A stretch of DNA of 64,000 nt from Hibiscus mutabilis. Taxonomy: Eukaryota; Streptophyta; Magnoliopsida; Malvales; Malvaceae. Location: NCBI GenBank assembly GCA_019671005.1, contig CM033745.1:1721146-1785145 (forward strand), read 5' to 3'. The notes below the pieces were generated by a model. That model saw only the letters and a list, made by a program, of their open reading frames with translations. It had not been told where the DNA came from and made no database searches. The first letter of the stretch is position 1, and each line of letters starts with the position of its first letter. The translations under genes were made by a program, and so were the position numbers. Below are positions 1 through 10,440 of the stretch, piece after piece.

Positions 1-1077
1 AGTTGGCATTGGGGTTGTATTGTCTTTGTAGAGGTCCTGGAAAATTCCCTATGGCATTCACTTGCGTAGTGTCATCTTCTTGTACCATCGGACAACAGTT
101 TGTCGGATGCTCTAGGCTCGTACATATCCCGCAAAGCCTGGCTGCAATTATTTTATCTACAATAAGAGATTGAACAATATCAGCTAATTTATCAATTTTA
201 TTTTCCAGCGAAACTGTACTTACCTCGTGAACCCGTCGGGATAGCTCATTTGAAGGGTAAAATCATTGCGAGTTAGCGGCCATAGTAGATATTAACGTTC
301 TTGTCGCCGTCAGAGTCATGTTAAAAAGAGCTCTTCCACTTGCTGCGCCTACCACTTTCATGTCTATGTGTGTTAATCCTTCATAGAATACTGGAGAAGC
401 GTTTGTTCAGACAATCCGTGTTGTGGACAGTTTGCGCACAGCTTTTTGAAACGCTCTCAGTAGTCATATAAAGATTCAATATCCTTTTGTCGGATACTCA
501 TGATACTTCGCCTTAGCTTGCTTGCCTTAGCTGCTGGGAAAAACCTGTCAAGAAAAAGGCGAGTCATGTCAGTCCAGGTTGAAACCGAATTGGAGGGTAA
601 ATCAAATAGCCAATCCTTAGAAATATCAGCCAGAGAAAAGGGAAATGCGCGAAGTTTTATTTGATCTTCAGAGACTCCCTGTGGTTTTGTGCTTAGACAG
701 ACCATATGAAATTCCTTAAGATGTTTATGTGGATTTTCACTTGGCAAACCGTGATAGGTTGGTAAGAGGTGTATTAAGCCTGTCTTGAGAGCGAATGGTG
801 TCTTGCCATTCGGGAATGTTATGCACATTGGCTGGTTATCATCAGGGGCCGCAGTTAGTTGTCGAATAGTTTGGTCGTTGTCTCCCATCGGAACTGGTTA
901 TTCGGTTGTGTGGTCGAAATGTGATTCTGCTTCAGATGCTATTTCTAGATCACGTTCTAGTCGTTGTTGTCGCTGTCTTTGCTTCTTTTCCCGAAGTGTC
1001 TGGGCGTGTAGTCTTTAGGCGTACGGTTCGATCTCTGGGTTATAATCTGCTTGTTCTCCCGGATTCTTCCTGGTCAT
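1..1077 (-). pseudogene. Athila-like Ty3/gypsy gag remnant
   Basis: The minus strand reads as the start of a gag gene beginning at an ATG at 1077. In-frame stops fall near 1017-1019 and 897-899. An open 143-codon stretch (888-457) contains a retrotransposon-gag-like segment, with aromatic and proline-rich blocks around PTYHGLPSENPHKHLKEF and WTDMTRLFLDRFFP. Below 457 the gag reading continues only with frameshifts, and a Cys-rich stretch near 150-90 still resembles the C-terminal part of Athila gag. It sits directly inside the primer-binding site and LTR at 1113 onward, so this is the 5' end of a minus-strand element that runs out of the window at base 1. Decay shows it is inactive. The Athila assignment rests on the primer type and gag style, not on a search. 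Confidence 0.75.
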
Positions 1078-1112
1078 AAATCAAACAAAAATAATTAGTA
1101 ACTTTGCCGAAG

Positions 1113-1130
1113 TCCCCGGCAATGGCGCCA
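1113..1130 (-). other. Primer-binding site complementary to tRNA-Asp
   Basis: The plus strand reads TCCCCGGCAATGGCGCCA, which differs by one base from the 3' end of plant tRNA-Asp as I remember it. It lies 3 bp inside the LTR boundary, where reverse transcription would start on the minus-strand element. A tRNA-Asp primer is typical of Athila-type gypsy elements. Confidence 0.8.
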
Positions 1131-1133
1131 ATT

Positions 1134-2220
1134 TGACACGCGTCGTTTTCGCATCAATATAATTCCTTCTTCTCAAATAATAAATATTGGAATTCAAACA
1201 TAGTAAAAGAGAAGTAAGGGTCAATCCCACAGGGACTAAGAGAACTTCCTGATTTATGTTTGTTCAATCGGTGAGCCAACAAGAGAGTTGAATAATATTT
1301 AAGTATGGTGGGGATTTGTGGAATTAAGTAAAAAATAAGAGATTGTAGATAAGTTTTAAGAAGTGGATTTAGTATGGTAAATATTATCTGTAAGGTATGT
1401 ATATATTGACAAAAGATTAAGAATATATATGAACATATATTACATTGTAATTACTTTTAGACTATTCAAAAAAATAATTTTAAAAGAAATAGTTATTAGT
1501 GACAAATATATGTTCATCACTGATAAAACTAGGGATGGGAACGGGACGGGGCGGGACAGGTTTTTGCCTGCCCGACATATAAACTTTTAAACCCAACCCT
1601 GGCCCGAGTATAAATATTAATTTATCCGCCCCGCCCCGATATATCAACTCAAAACCTGATTTGACCCGAATATTTAAAAAATATATATTAAATTTCGTCG
1701 ACGATAAATGTTAGATCGGATCGAGCCTCCATCACAGTCACAAAATATAAGTTTCAAGTGACTTTAAAACTATATATAAAAAATAAAATAAAACCAATTA
1801 AATCACCCACATGAAAAAAAAATACATATTTAAAAGAATAAACTTGAACCATTGATCGTCGAATTCAGATATATTAAAACTCGAACAATATCTAACAAAA
1901 ATTTATGATAAACACAAACTAAAAAAATAGCTTAAAGTCCCTGAAAGTAATTTTATATAGTGGCATTTTCACAAATATAATAAAAAAATAAAAAATAAAA
2001 AATATACTTGAGCGGGGTGGGGAAGGAAGAATTTTTATACGCGAACTCGCTCCGCTCGACTCATTGCTTTTCAATACCCGCCTCTGTCTCGATCTCCGAA
2101 ATTTATAAAGAAAAATTCAATCAGATCGGATCGGGGCGCACCGGGTCAAGTTGGTATCGGATATTTTTACCATCCCTAGATAAAACTAAACCAAAAAACT
2201 GAAGTCAACTTATAGAAAAC
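1134..2220 (-). mobile_element. LTR of Athila-like element (outer boundary unresolved)
   Basis: The LTR edge is the TG at 1134 (CA on the element strand), next to the primer-binding site. The stretch at 1210-1235, with a 'caatcccacagggact' motif, is typical of Athila/Tat LTRs. A hAT element interrupts it at 1530-2178. I could not find the outer end. It may lie anywhere from about 2220 to 2900, so the end given is a minimum. Confidence 0.55.
1530..2178. mobile_element. Non-autonomous hAT element with perfect 8-bp TSD
   Basis: The element begins TAGGGATGG and ends CCATCCCTA, a perfect 9-bp terminal inverted repeat. It is flanked on both sides by the 8-bp target duplication GATAAAAC (1522-1529 and 2179-2186). 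The subterminal ends are GC-rich (gggacggggcggg and its counterpart) and the middle is AT-rich and non-coding. An 8-bp duplication plus these ends is diagnostic of hAT superfamily elements. It is nested in the Athila LTR, so it inserted after it. Confidence 0.93.
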
Positions 2221-3240
2221 ATAACGAATAAAGACGAATGAGTCATAATAATATGGAGTGAAACTTCGAAAAAAAAAAACTTGTGTTTTCTTCTCCTTCG
2301 AAATTATAATATCCACGTTACGTTTGTTCAAAATATAAATGGTTAGTCATGAAATGTGTTGTATTCTTATAGGTAAAGATTGAGCTTATGCTTATATAAT
2401 TAAGTGATAATATGAACAACTACTAAACCATACCTTATTGTTAAAAAATCGTGTTATTTAATAAATCGAATGAGGTGCAAATCAAAGGATATTTATTATT
2501 TTGTTGATTATTATTGTTGAAGTTCAAATTTGATTATTGAGATATCAACCCACAATTTTTTTTTATGAAATGTTTGTATTCCTTGTCTATTTGTTTAATG
2601 ATCTATGTCGAAATTAATTCTATCAACCAAGGTAGATTGATTTTTTAAGATATCGACACATAACTTTAAGAGTGGGTATTTGATATATGTATATTTTTAT
2701 ATATTACTAGTGAATAAAAAGATATGATATATCATTATTCATTAATAATAAATTTGTGAGAGCCTGAGACTCATTATTGTAATCACTAATTTTGTCCGGG
2801 GTTAATTTCTTTATTTTTCAATAACGGGTTTATATATTTATCTTATTATTAGGTAATTATAAAATGGGCTCATGTGTGTTAGTACACATAAAGTGTATAT
2901 CATAAGTGTGTGTTCATTACGAATACCTATTTAAGAACATGGTTATATAGGTGTTGTTTGTCCAAATTGCATGTAATATATGTTATTAGTATATTATTTG
3001 TGTTTATAATTGTTTCAATGTGAATGTGCATATGTATGTATTTGTTATTCCAATGCCATTGATAATTAACTATGAACGTATAATTGTATGTACGTACATG
3101 TGTATTAACGTTTCAATGTATATATGGTTATTACTAGGTTTATTATAATGTGGGCTGTTAATTAAAATATAATAAAGTATATAAGTATAAAAGTATATAT
3201 GTATAAACAGATTAAATAAAAAATTAAGCCCAAATGTTTA
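2187..3240. other. AT-rich intergenic DNA, no gene seen
   Basis: The first part may still be Athila LTR. The rest is AT-rich with short ATGTATGT-like repetitive words. No open frame of note, RNA gene or clear element ends were seen. Confidence 0.5.
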
Positions 3241-3375
3241 TAAGAGTCCAGATCCATTACATATTAAAACCCCAAAAAATATAATAATATAACACAGGCC
3301 CATTCGACCCAAACCCAGTTCTAAAAACCCTAATAACAATCTAATCTCTCACGCTTTGCTTTGCAGCCACCCCAT

Positions 3376-3412
3376 CTGAACCGTTGGATCAAATTTTGAT
3401 CCAACGGCTCAG
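3376..3412. repeat. Near-perfect palindrome
   Basis: A 27-bp core at 3381-3407 (arms ccgttggatcaaa / ttttgatccaacgg) is its own reverse complement apart from the central base. Five further bases on each side pair at four of five positions. Confidence 0.85.
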
Positions 3413-3537
3413 ATCAAATGAAGATTAACGACCCAGACTCTTCAAGCTCTCCCATCTGCCACGTGTTGCCCATCCAACGTTGCCACGTCAACCTTGATGA
3501 AGCCATCTGGACCGTCCATCTCAAGAAGCATCTAAGT

Positions 3538-3561
3538 CGTTAGATCAAATCTGATCTAACG
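3538..3561. repeat. Second palindrome of the same type
   Basis: A 24-bp palindrome with arms cgttagatca / tgatctaacg, about 160 bp after the first and clearly related to it in sequence. Confidence 0.8.
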
Positions 3562-4577
3562 GCGCAGATCGCTCCGGCCGTTCGATGATGGCACGTGTAG
3601 TCCACGCTCCGGCCGTTCATCTTCTTCACGCACCCACGTGCAGGTGCCGTTTAGTCTCCCTGTCCACGTGGTGCCGCTGACGTATAGCTACCGGCTCTTA
3701 ACCACTGAGCAAACAAGAAAGCATAAAAAAGAAGGGAAAATCAGAGCTATATCATCAACAGTGATAACAATTAAAGATTGCTTCGGATTTGAAACAATAG
3801 GCAATAGCATAGATTAGGGCAATGAGTGTCTAAGATTAATATAAGCATGTAATGCATCCTTTGTAACACAACAACAACAGTTCAAACAAAAAAAAGAAGC
3901 AATAAACACAAAAAACAGCCTTTCAAGGTATATCTTCTTCATTTTTTCAGTTCATCTATGTGTATGTATATAAAAAATGATGATAGAAAAATGGGTTTAG
4001 AGTTTTACCTAGGAAGATCTCCCTCGCGTCGTTTCGGTTTCCTATGGATGATGCTCATCCGTTGATAAGCCGGAGCCTTTCCAAGGTTGGGTGGTGAAAC
4101 GGTGGAAGCACGCGGCGGCGGACACCCTTCCTTTAATTCGGCTTTCGGATTTCTTAACTGGGAAGGGGTTGATTTTGTTAGGATAGGGTTATGATTTAGG
4201 CTAGGGTTGAAAGTAGAGTTTTTTTGGATGGTTTAGGTTCGCCGGCCGCCGCCGACACGGCCAGGGGCCGGCCGGTTTCTGAAAAATACGGTAGAGTTGG
4301 TCGCTAGAATCTGGGTTCATGTTGACTTATTGTTGGTCATTAGTTCAAATCCAATTAGAAAAATAATAATTATATTTATAACTTTCTAACATGTACATCA
4401 TATAAGTCCTCGTGTTGCACCCCTCTTTTTGAGACTCTTGTGTTTTTTTTCACCAAACCGTAGATATAGGGACGTGTTTCTCGCATGGTTTTATTATTTC
4501 TTTAAATCTCAAGAATTTAGAGATAAAAAGAAAGGCAACGCGTAGCCCTTAGGTAAGTTAATCGCGCAAAACATGTT

Positions 4578-4696
4578 GAGTACTATCATACCAACACTAA
4601 TGCACCGGATCCTATTAGAACTCTGTAGTTAAGCGTGTCTGGGCGAGAGTTGTTTTAGGATGGGTGACCTCTTGAGAAGTCCTCGTGTTGCTCTCC
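4578..4696 (+). rRNA. 5S rRNA-like unit 1 (degenerate)
   Basis: A 119-bp match to plant 5S rRNA, including the 'cgagag' and 'ggatgggtgacctc' region that contains the internal promoter (box C). The 5' end is altered (GAGTACTATC in place of the GGGTGCGATC in the other units) and several C-to-T changes are visible. It is probably a pseudogene. Confidence 0.88.
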
Positions 4697-4850
4697 TCTT
4701 TTTTGAGACTCATGTGTTTTTTCCACCAAACCGTAGATATAGGGACGCGTTTCCCGCATGGTTTTATTATTTCTTCAAATCTCAAGAATTTAGAGATAAA
4801 AAGAAAGGCAACGCGTAGCCCTTAGGTAAGTTAATCGCGTAGAACATGAC

Positions 4851-4969
4851 GGGTGCGATCATACCAGCACTAATGCATCAGATCCCATCAAAACTCTGCA
4901 GTCAAGCGTGCTTGGGCGAGAGTAGTACTAGAATGGGTGACCTCTTGGGAAGTTCTCGTGTTGCACCCC
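4851..4969 (+). rRNA. 5S rRNA-like unit 2 (best preserved ends)
   Basis: Starts GGGTGCGATCATACC and ends TTGCACCCC, so the terminal stem can pair. A C at -1 and a T-run just downstream are as expected for Pol III 5S genes. Internal changes (catcag for caccgg, gaatggg for ggatggg) suggest decay. No TATA-like box is evident at about -28. Confidence 0.88.
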
Positions 4970-5122
4970 TTTTTTTGAGACCCCTGTGTTTTTTTAACCA
5001 AACCGTAGATATAGGGACGCGTTTCCCGCATGGTTTTATTATTTCTTTAAATCTCAAGAATTTAGGGATAGAAAGAAATGCAACACGTAGCCCTTAGGTA
5101 AGTTAATCGCGCAGAACATGAT

Positions 5123-5241
5123 GGGTGCGATCATACCAACACTAATGCACTGGATCCCATCAGAACTCCGCAGTTATGCGTGTTTGGGCAAGAGTAGTAC
5201 TAGGATGGGTGACCTCTTGGGAAGTCCTTGTGTTGCACCCC
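5123..5241 (+). rRNA. 5S rRNA-like unit 3 (degenerate)
   Basis: Terminal stem ends are kept (GGGTGCGATC / TTGCACCCC). Substitutions include ttatgcg for ttaagcg and ggcaagag for ggcgagag. The following spacer is cut off at about 5286. Confidence 0.88.
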
Positions 5242-5286
5242 TCTTTTTGAGGCTCATGTGTTTTTTTAACCAAACCGTAGATATAG

Positions 5287-7104
5287 GCTCATGTTAGGAT
5301 AATTTGAAAATTCTTTGTAAATTATGTACCACAAAAAATTAAGTAGGGTCAATTGACCCCTTGTTCTCTATGTGGCTCCGCCGCTGAGTCTACATCTTGA
5401 AATAAAAAAATTCAAAGCGATTTGAGGGTAAAAAATAAAATTAAAAATTTAAAGTAAAATCACACAAATTATTAGAACATTATTAACGTTTTCGTAATAC
5501 TTAAATATTTGTATCAATGTTACAAAAAGTATATAAAATCCATAAAAATTATATAATTCTTCCTTAAGTATACATTTTTTTCTCTAAATTCTTAAGCTAG
5601 AATTGCACGAGTATTATGGAAATGGAAATGCAAAGTAGAAAGTCAAAGTAAAGGTCGGAAATAAGTGACAGAAAAAGTCATAAATAAAATAAAGAATTGA
5701 AATGAGTAATTGAAGGTCTCTCTAATTACACTTAATTTAACATAACTTACTAATTACGATAGATGTCTAAATATGTAAAAAATGTGTAATTACATAAAGT
5801 TCAATTACATGGTGACTTTCACCAACAAGTTTTGGGTGCATTAGTAAGACGCATTGTACTTTGAAGGAAAAAACACATGTTCAAATTTTGGAGATGACAT
5901 TAGTGGGAGAGACAATTATTCACCTCAAACATAGACCGTAAGACGGATATGCATAATATTTACATGGTGACTTTCTTAACACACCCTAAATTATAATTAC
6001 TTTGAATTATAATAATATATTTTTCTCAAATTTCTATATAATCTTTAAATAAAACAACTTCAAATCACACTTCTAAACATCGAATCCACATTTAACAAAG
6101 ATTTATATAAAAAAAAAATTAAACCACTTTATCTGTAATCATCATTGAATGAATTTAACTAAATATAATATTTTTATATTAAATATTTTTTACTTACATC
6201 ATGAGTGATAAAATCTAATTATTTATTTTATTACGGTAACTAGAAATCTCCTGTAATAAAATTACTTGTAGAGCATGGATGAACACATAATTTTATGTCA
6301 GTAAAATATAAATTTTTATAAAATTATATAAAAATTTAAAAGATAATTACAAAATTTTAAAAATATAAAATTATATTATAATAAAAAGATAAAAATGTAA
6401 ATTTTTCAAAGATTGTGACCGTAAACTACGCTAATTGGGAGTTTGATTTATTTGGTTTGGAATCCCACTTGCATCGTTTTGGTTTTCCAATGAGGGTGTC
6501 GGAAACCTAAACATGTACCTGTCATCCTCCAAATAATACAACCAATTTTTCTATGAAATTTATGGCCTATATTCATTCTCCGGCAAATTATGAATTTTTT
6601 TTAGAAAAATAAAGTTCCCAAAACGTAAATATATGTAGTCATGATGAAAATAATTTAAGTTTTCATATCGACCGTTGCTATTTATTTGTGTTTGAAGTCA
6701 TATTCTTCCTTTGAGCGCGGCCTCCAAATATACATCACGCATTGAACATGTTTTTATGCTTTTGTTGCCGAATTACGTGCCATCAACTATGCAAATAACA
6801 CTTTTTCTTCTTCCTCTTCTTTCTTCCAAGGAATACTGACTGTAGAATTTGTCTTTCTATTTTGGCACAAACTTTAGCTTTTATGTGATTATTAATCAGA
6901 ATTTAGTTATTCATTGACTCATTGATGTAATGGTTACAATTTGTATTAATATCAGCTTTATTGATATTTGATGATCAATAAGTTATTATACCAAAAATGC
7001 AATGATAAATCGTTAATTTGATATTTGATGATCAATAAAATTATTTGATTGCTAAATAAATGAACCACGCGAAAGAAATTTATCCTACAAACCCCAAGTA
7101 GCCT
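5287..7104. other. AT-rich intergenic DNA, no gene seen
   Basis: Mostly A/T-rich sequence without long open frames. The segment around 5340-5390 ('gggtcaattgacccctt') contains a short inverted repeat that may be the edge of an old DNA transposon. No RNA gene was recognised. Confidence 0.5.
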
Positions 7105-7730
7105 CAGAGGTGGCAATCGGGTCGTCCTGATTGAGTTCGAGTTAGGCTACTTCGGGCCGGATTATTTTCGGTTTAGGTTTGATTCAAATTTAGTTCGGGT
7201 CTATGTTATTTCAGATATGACCTGATATCATGCCAAGTTAATAACGGATCAATTGATTTTCGAGTCAGGTCAATATCAGATTTATTAACTTTTCAGCTCG
7301 GGTCTATATCGGTTCAGTTGACTTTTTAGGTCGGGTCAATATCGAATGAGTTGCTTTTCGGGTCGGGTCGATATCAGATCGGTCAGTTTCAGTTTGAGTT
7401 AATATATGAAGGTGATCTTTTAAAGAAGAAAAAAAATGATATTAAACCATTAAACTATTACTAAAGGTAATTGTCAATTATTAATATAATACAAAATGTG
7501 AATAAAACATACATGTTTGAAGAAATTAAATTCGGGTTAATTTTCAATTCGAGTTGTTTTCGGTTTCAGTTAATTTTGATTCGAGTTCATTTTCAGTTTA
7601 ACTAAATTCGGGTCAGTTTTGGTTTAGTTCAGTTTTAGTTCGAATTCAGATTAAATTTAGACCATCATATTCAAGTATATATCAGATCTCGGTTCGAGTC
7701 TCGAGCCAAATTTACCAGGTTTACGAGTAG
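7105..7730. mobile_element. Degenerate hAT-like element
   Basis: It begins 'agaggtggcaatcgggtc', a common start of plant hAT-derived miniature elements, and ends near 'ttaccaggttt', whose complement matches the start at roughly 8 of 11 positions. The interior repeats short words such as 'cgggtc' and 'ttcgggt'. No matching target duplication was found, so boundaries and class are tentative. Confidence 0.4.
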
Positions 7731-8463
7731 TTGAGGCAGCTTCAGTCACAATGAAGTGAGGTAAGGAGCCAAAACCTTTCAATTTTTGACCGCATGCTTA
7801 ATAGAATTTGATTTTTTTTGTGTTTTCTCATAATTTAATTATCTTACTCAACAATATAATTTTTTAAATACTAATTTATATATATATTCATTCAAAATGA
7901 AAATGAGCCTCACCATAATAGGCGCAGCTTGGAAACTGAAACATATACTATCATTTTTTTTCTTAACTACATCTTCACCCTGAGTTAATATCGAAGGTTT
8001 TTTTTTAACGAGATATTGTTGTTTTCCATTTTCATTTTATTGTACAAACTCTATGCAGGTTCAAGTCTTCAGCCGACCATGGAAGCTATACATCACGTGC
8101 TTTTTGACTCGGAAGCTCTTCCAAAAATATATACACGACTAATTAGTTAAAAAGAATTTGGGTCAGAGTAAACAGGCAAACTCTGCTTTGTCATGTCTGT
8201 AAATATTTATTGTCTCCAACGATTGAAGCGATAACTCCACAGATAAAAAATGAAACTAAAGCAAAGAAAGGAAACAGAATCCATCTGATCTTAAATTTTA
8301 GAGCTACAATGCTAGTTCTTTGAAACCTATTAGATAGGGTAAACAAAATTCTATTATCTAACCCCAAAAAATTAATTTTCCAGGAAAATAAGGGCCCCTC
8401 TGGTAAAAATCTTCCTCTACAGTAAAGCTTTTGCTTCCTTTTTGTAATCTTAGTTTTCGTCAA
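7731..8463. other. 3' flank of NCED
   Basis: AT-rich sequence downstream of the minus-strand NCED gene, presumably holding its 3' UTR and polyadenylation signals in the part next to 8463. An open frame at 8191-8463 starts without ATG, directly behind the NCED stop, and shows no family features, so I do not call it a gene. Confidence 0.5.
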
Positions 8464-10245
8464 CTAAGCTTGATTTGCCAAGGACTTGGCGTCTATAAAC
8501 GTGCCATGAAACCCATATGGAACCCTGGATGGTAATTTAATTGAAGCTTCGAGATGTAAATTCATGGCGTTCACGATTTGGAGTTCTGATTTCCAGTTCT
8601 TCTCATCGTGAACAAAGGAAATAATATAACCATCATCTTCGACTGATTCACAACTGTCGTCTCGAGGCAAGAAAAACGGTTCCCCACCATATCTTCGATC
8701 GCCGTAAATGTGTTTTTTTACCTCTCCGGTAAAAAGATCAACCTTGGCGAATCCCGACACTTTTGGCCATGGTTCAGCGATGGCAAGGTAAGCGTACCGT
8801 GTCTTTCTTCCAAGCCGGTTCTTGTTCACCATCCCAGCTTCCAAGTTCACTTGCTCTGATTCCGAGATTAATGAGCGGCGCGTTGACTTACCTGTCTTCA
8901 AGTTAAGCCTAATTTCGGACAGAACACTTTTCAAACTCTCGTCACATTCGTTGAAAATAGAGTCGGGAGGTGTCATACAAGAACCAATCACCACAACTTC
9001 ATCCGATTCCGGTTCTTCCCAAGCGTTCCATAAATGGAAACAGAAAGTGTCAGGGGACTCAACCCATATAATATCCTTGGAATCACTTGCATTTTTAGGA
9101 AGAATCCCGAAGGAAGATTTCTTGTTCTTGTCGTAAATCACCGGCGAACCACCGGTAATCATCTCTTGTAGCTTGAACACCACCTGCTGATCTGGGATCA
9201 CCACGAAATTCTCAGTGATGGCGAAATCATGCATCATGGTCGGCACTGATAAAGGGATCTCCACATCTGGTGATTTCGTGCCGTCAGGTTGAAACCTGAA
9301 GTACTTCAAGTAAGGCTTTCGGACAACATCGTAACTCAGAGCAAAGAGTTCCTTGGAGAAAGGGTCGATTTTGGGATGCGCAATCATTGTGGATTTGAGT
9401 TGATCATCAAAATCGTATCTTCCGACAGTTTGTAAATCACCGGAGGAAGTGATGCGCACGTGGTAAGGAAGATCATCTTCGGACATAGCTAGAAGTCGAT
9501 TGTTGAAATAGACTAAGCCGGCATTAGCTACTCCCGTGCCATGTGTGTGATCGACGAGGCCGAAAAGTCCTCTCGCGTAGAAAAGTAACAGTCTGCCAAC
9601 CCCTGAGTGGCCATGTAATTCACCGATTGCTTTAGGGAAAACAGGGCGGCCCAATTCTTTCTCTTGTAAATATCTTTGCGTCTCGGTGAAACGACAGGCA
9701 TAGCTGGCGTTGCCATTATCAATGGTAACGGCGTGTACCATGCCGTCACCGTCGAAAAAGTGGTGGCCGGCTACGGGCTCGAATAAAGGGTTGGCTCCAT
9801 TGCGGAGATAAACGCCGTTGATGCAAGAAGGGATGGTGCCAGTTATAGGAAGGGATTGCTTGACGGGTTGTTCAGGGACGGGAGCGAAGTTCCCGGAAAT
9901 TTGCACATGCGGGTCAGCTGTTTTAGGGAGTGGGTGTTGATGCTCGAGAGAGACCAAGGCGGCTTCAGCCATGTCAAGAGCCATGGCCGCTGCTTTTTGG
10001 AGGAGATTCCACTGTGGGTGGCGGTGGGTTTTAGGTTTTGCTTCTACATTTAGAGAGTTTCCGTCTATAGGTTTTTGGTATGTTTGTTTGGGGAAATGGA
10101 GGAGTGAAGGAGAGTGCAAAGCCGAGTGAACGATGTTGGTTCTGTTGGGCTGCCGCCTCTTCCAGGAGATTGACGTTGGAGAGTAGTCCAAATGCACCGG
10201 GGAGGAGGAGGAAAGGGAATGGAAAATCTGGTTGGAAGAAGCCAT
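8464..10245 (-). CDS. NCED5: 9-cis-epoxycarotenoid dioxygenase (NCED3/NCED5 type)
   Basis: Cleaves 9-cis-violaxanthin or 9'-cis-neoxanthin to xanthoxin in plastids, the committed step of abscisic acid synthesis. The intronless frame encodes 593 residues, the usual NCED length and structure. The N-terminus is Ser/Thr-rich and basic, as in chloroplast transit peptides, followed by an amphipathic stretch (about 80-103) expected to bind thylakoid membrane. The dioxygenase domain covers about 120-585. The four iron-ligand histidines are in place: H290 (MIAHPK), H339 (MMHDF), H404 (FHLWNAWEE) and H580 (GFHGTF). I chose the ATG at 10245: the frame stays open upstream to about 10305 but has no other ATG, and MASS- fits the family. 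The symbol is by likely orthology and could equally be NCED3, since I cannot separate the two here. Nothing suggests damage. Confidence 0.95.
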   Translation of the reverse strand: MASSNQIFHSLSSSSPVHLDYSPTSISWKRRQPNRTNIVHSALHSPSLLHFPKQTYQKPIDGNSLNVEAKPKTHRHPQWNLLQKAAAMALDMAEAALVSLEHQHPLPKTADPHVQISGNFAPVPEQPVKQSLPITGTIPSCINGVYLRNGANPLFEPVAGHHFFDGDGMVHAVTIDNGNASYACRFTETQRYLQEKELGRPVFPKAIGELHGHSGVGRLLLFYARGLFGLVDHTHGTGVANAGLVYFNNRLLAMSEDDLPYHVRITSSGDLQTVGRYDFDDQLKSTMIAHPKIDPFSKELFALSYDVVRKPYLKYFRFQPDGTKSPDVEIPLSVPTMMHDFAITENFVVIPDQQVVFKLQEMITGGSPVIYDKNKKSSFGILPKNASDSKDIIWVESPDTFCFHLWNAWEEPESDEVVVIGSCMTPPDSIFNECDESLKSVLSEIRLNLKTGKSTRRSLISESEQVNLEAGMVNKNRLGRKTRYAYLAIAEPWPKVSGFAKVDLFTGEVKKHIYGDRRYGGEPFFLPRDDSCESVEDDGYIISFVHDEKNWKSELQIVNAMNLHLEASIKLPSRVPYGFHGTFIDAKSLANQA

Positions 10246-10380
10246 AGCTTTTAAGCTGTATAAGCCAGAACTGAGAAGCGTGTTTTGTTCATTCGGCTTT
10301 GGCAAAAGAAAGCGTTATAGGGAGAGAAAATCAATGAAAAGAATGAGTGAGCTTTGGAGAGGAAAGAAAAGAAAACGGGG

Positions 10381-10390
10381 GTATAAATAG
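10381..10390 (-). promoter_or_regulatory. NCED TATA box
   Basis: The minus strand reads CTATTTATAC about 136 bp upstream of the NCED ATG, implying transcription starts near 10350 and a 5' UTR of roughly 105 nt. Confidence 0.65.
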
Positions 10391-10432
10391 AGTTGGAGAA
10401 TGGCGGTATTCATCCAGACATGCCAGTGATGG

Positions 10433-10440
10433 CCACGTGG
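10433..10440. promoter_or_regulatory. G-box / ABRE-type element CCACGTGG
   Basis: A perfect 8-bp palindrome with ACGT core about 45 bp upstream of the NCED TATA box. bZIP (ABF) and bHLH factors bind such sites, and NCED genes are drought- and ABA-responsive in other plants. The regulatory role here is inferred from position only. Confidence 0.55.

Larger units (their letters stand above)
3241..4403. repeat. GC-richer unclassified repeat-like block
   Basis: Base composition rises sharply against the flanks, with palindromic words around 3376-3412 and 3538-3561 and a 14-bp direct repeat (cgctccggccgttc) near 3570 and 3606. There is no long open frame. The style resembles the non-coding parts of large plant LTR elements, but I found no LTR ends, primer site or target duplication. 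It ends abruptly at the 5S array. Confidence 0.45.
4404..5286 (+). repeat. Relic 5S rDNA tandem array
   Basis: Three full-length 5S-like units start at 4578, 4851 and 5123 (spacings 273 and 272 bp), preceded by the last 21 bp or so of a fourth unit at 4404-4424. All gene-to-gene spacers are about 154 bp and nearly identical, containing a T-run after each gene, the block 'aaaccgtagatatagggacg', and 'cttaggtaagttaatcgcg' just before each start. The array is cut sharply on both sides: it begins mid-gene at 4404 and ends mid-spacer near 5286. Differences among copies are mostly C/T and G/A. Confidence 0.93.

Noticed and set aside
4846..5097. 83-codon open frame
   Set aside because: It lies within a 5S rRNA-like unit and spacer, so it is a chance frame.
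8191..8463. Open frame directly behind the NCED stop, minus strand
   Set aside because: No ATG at its start, no recognisable features, and lies in the expected 3' UTR.
10246..10305. N-terminal extension of NCED
   Set aside because: The frame is open but has no ATG; the first ATG is at 10245.
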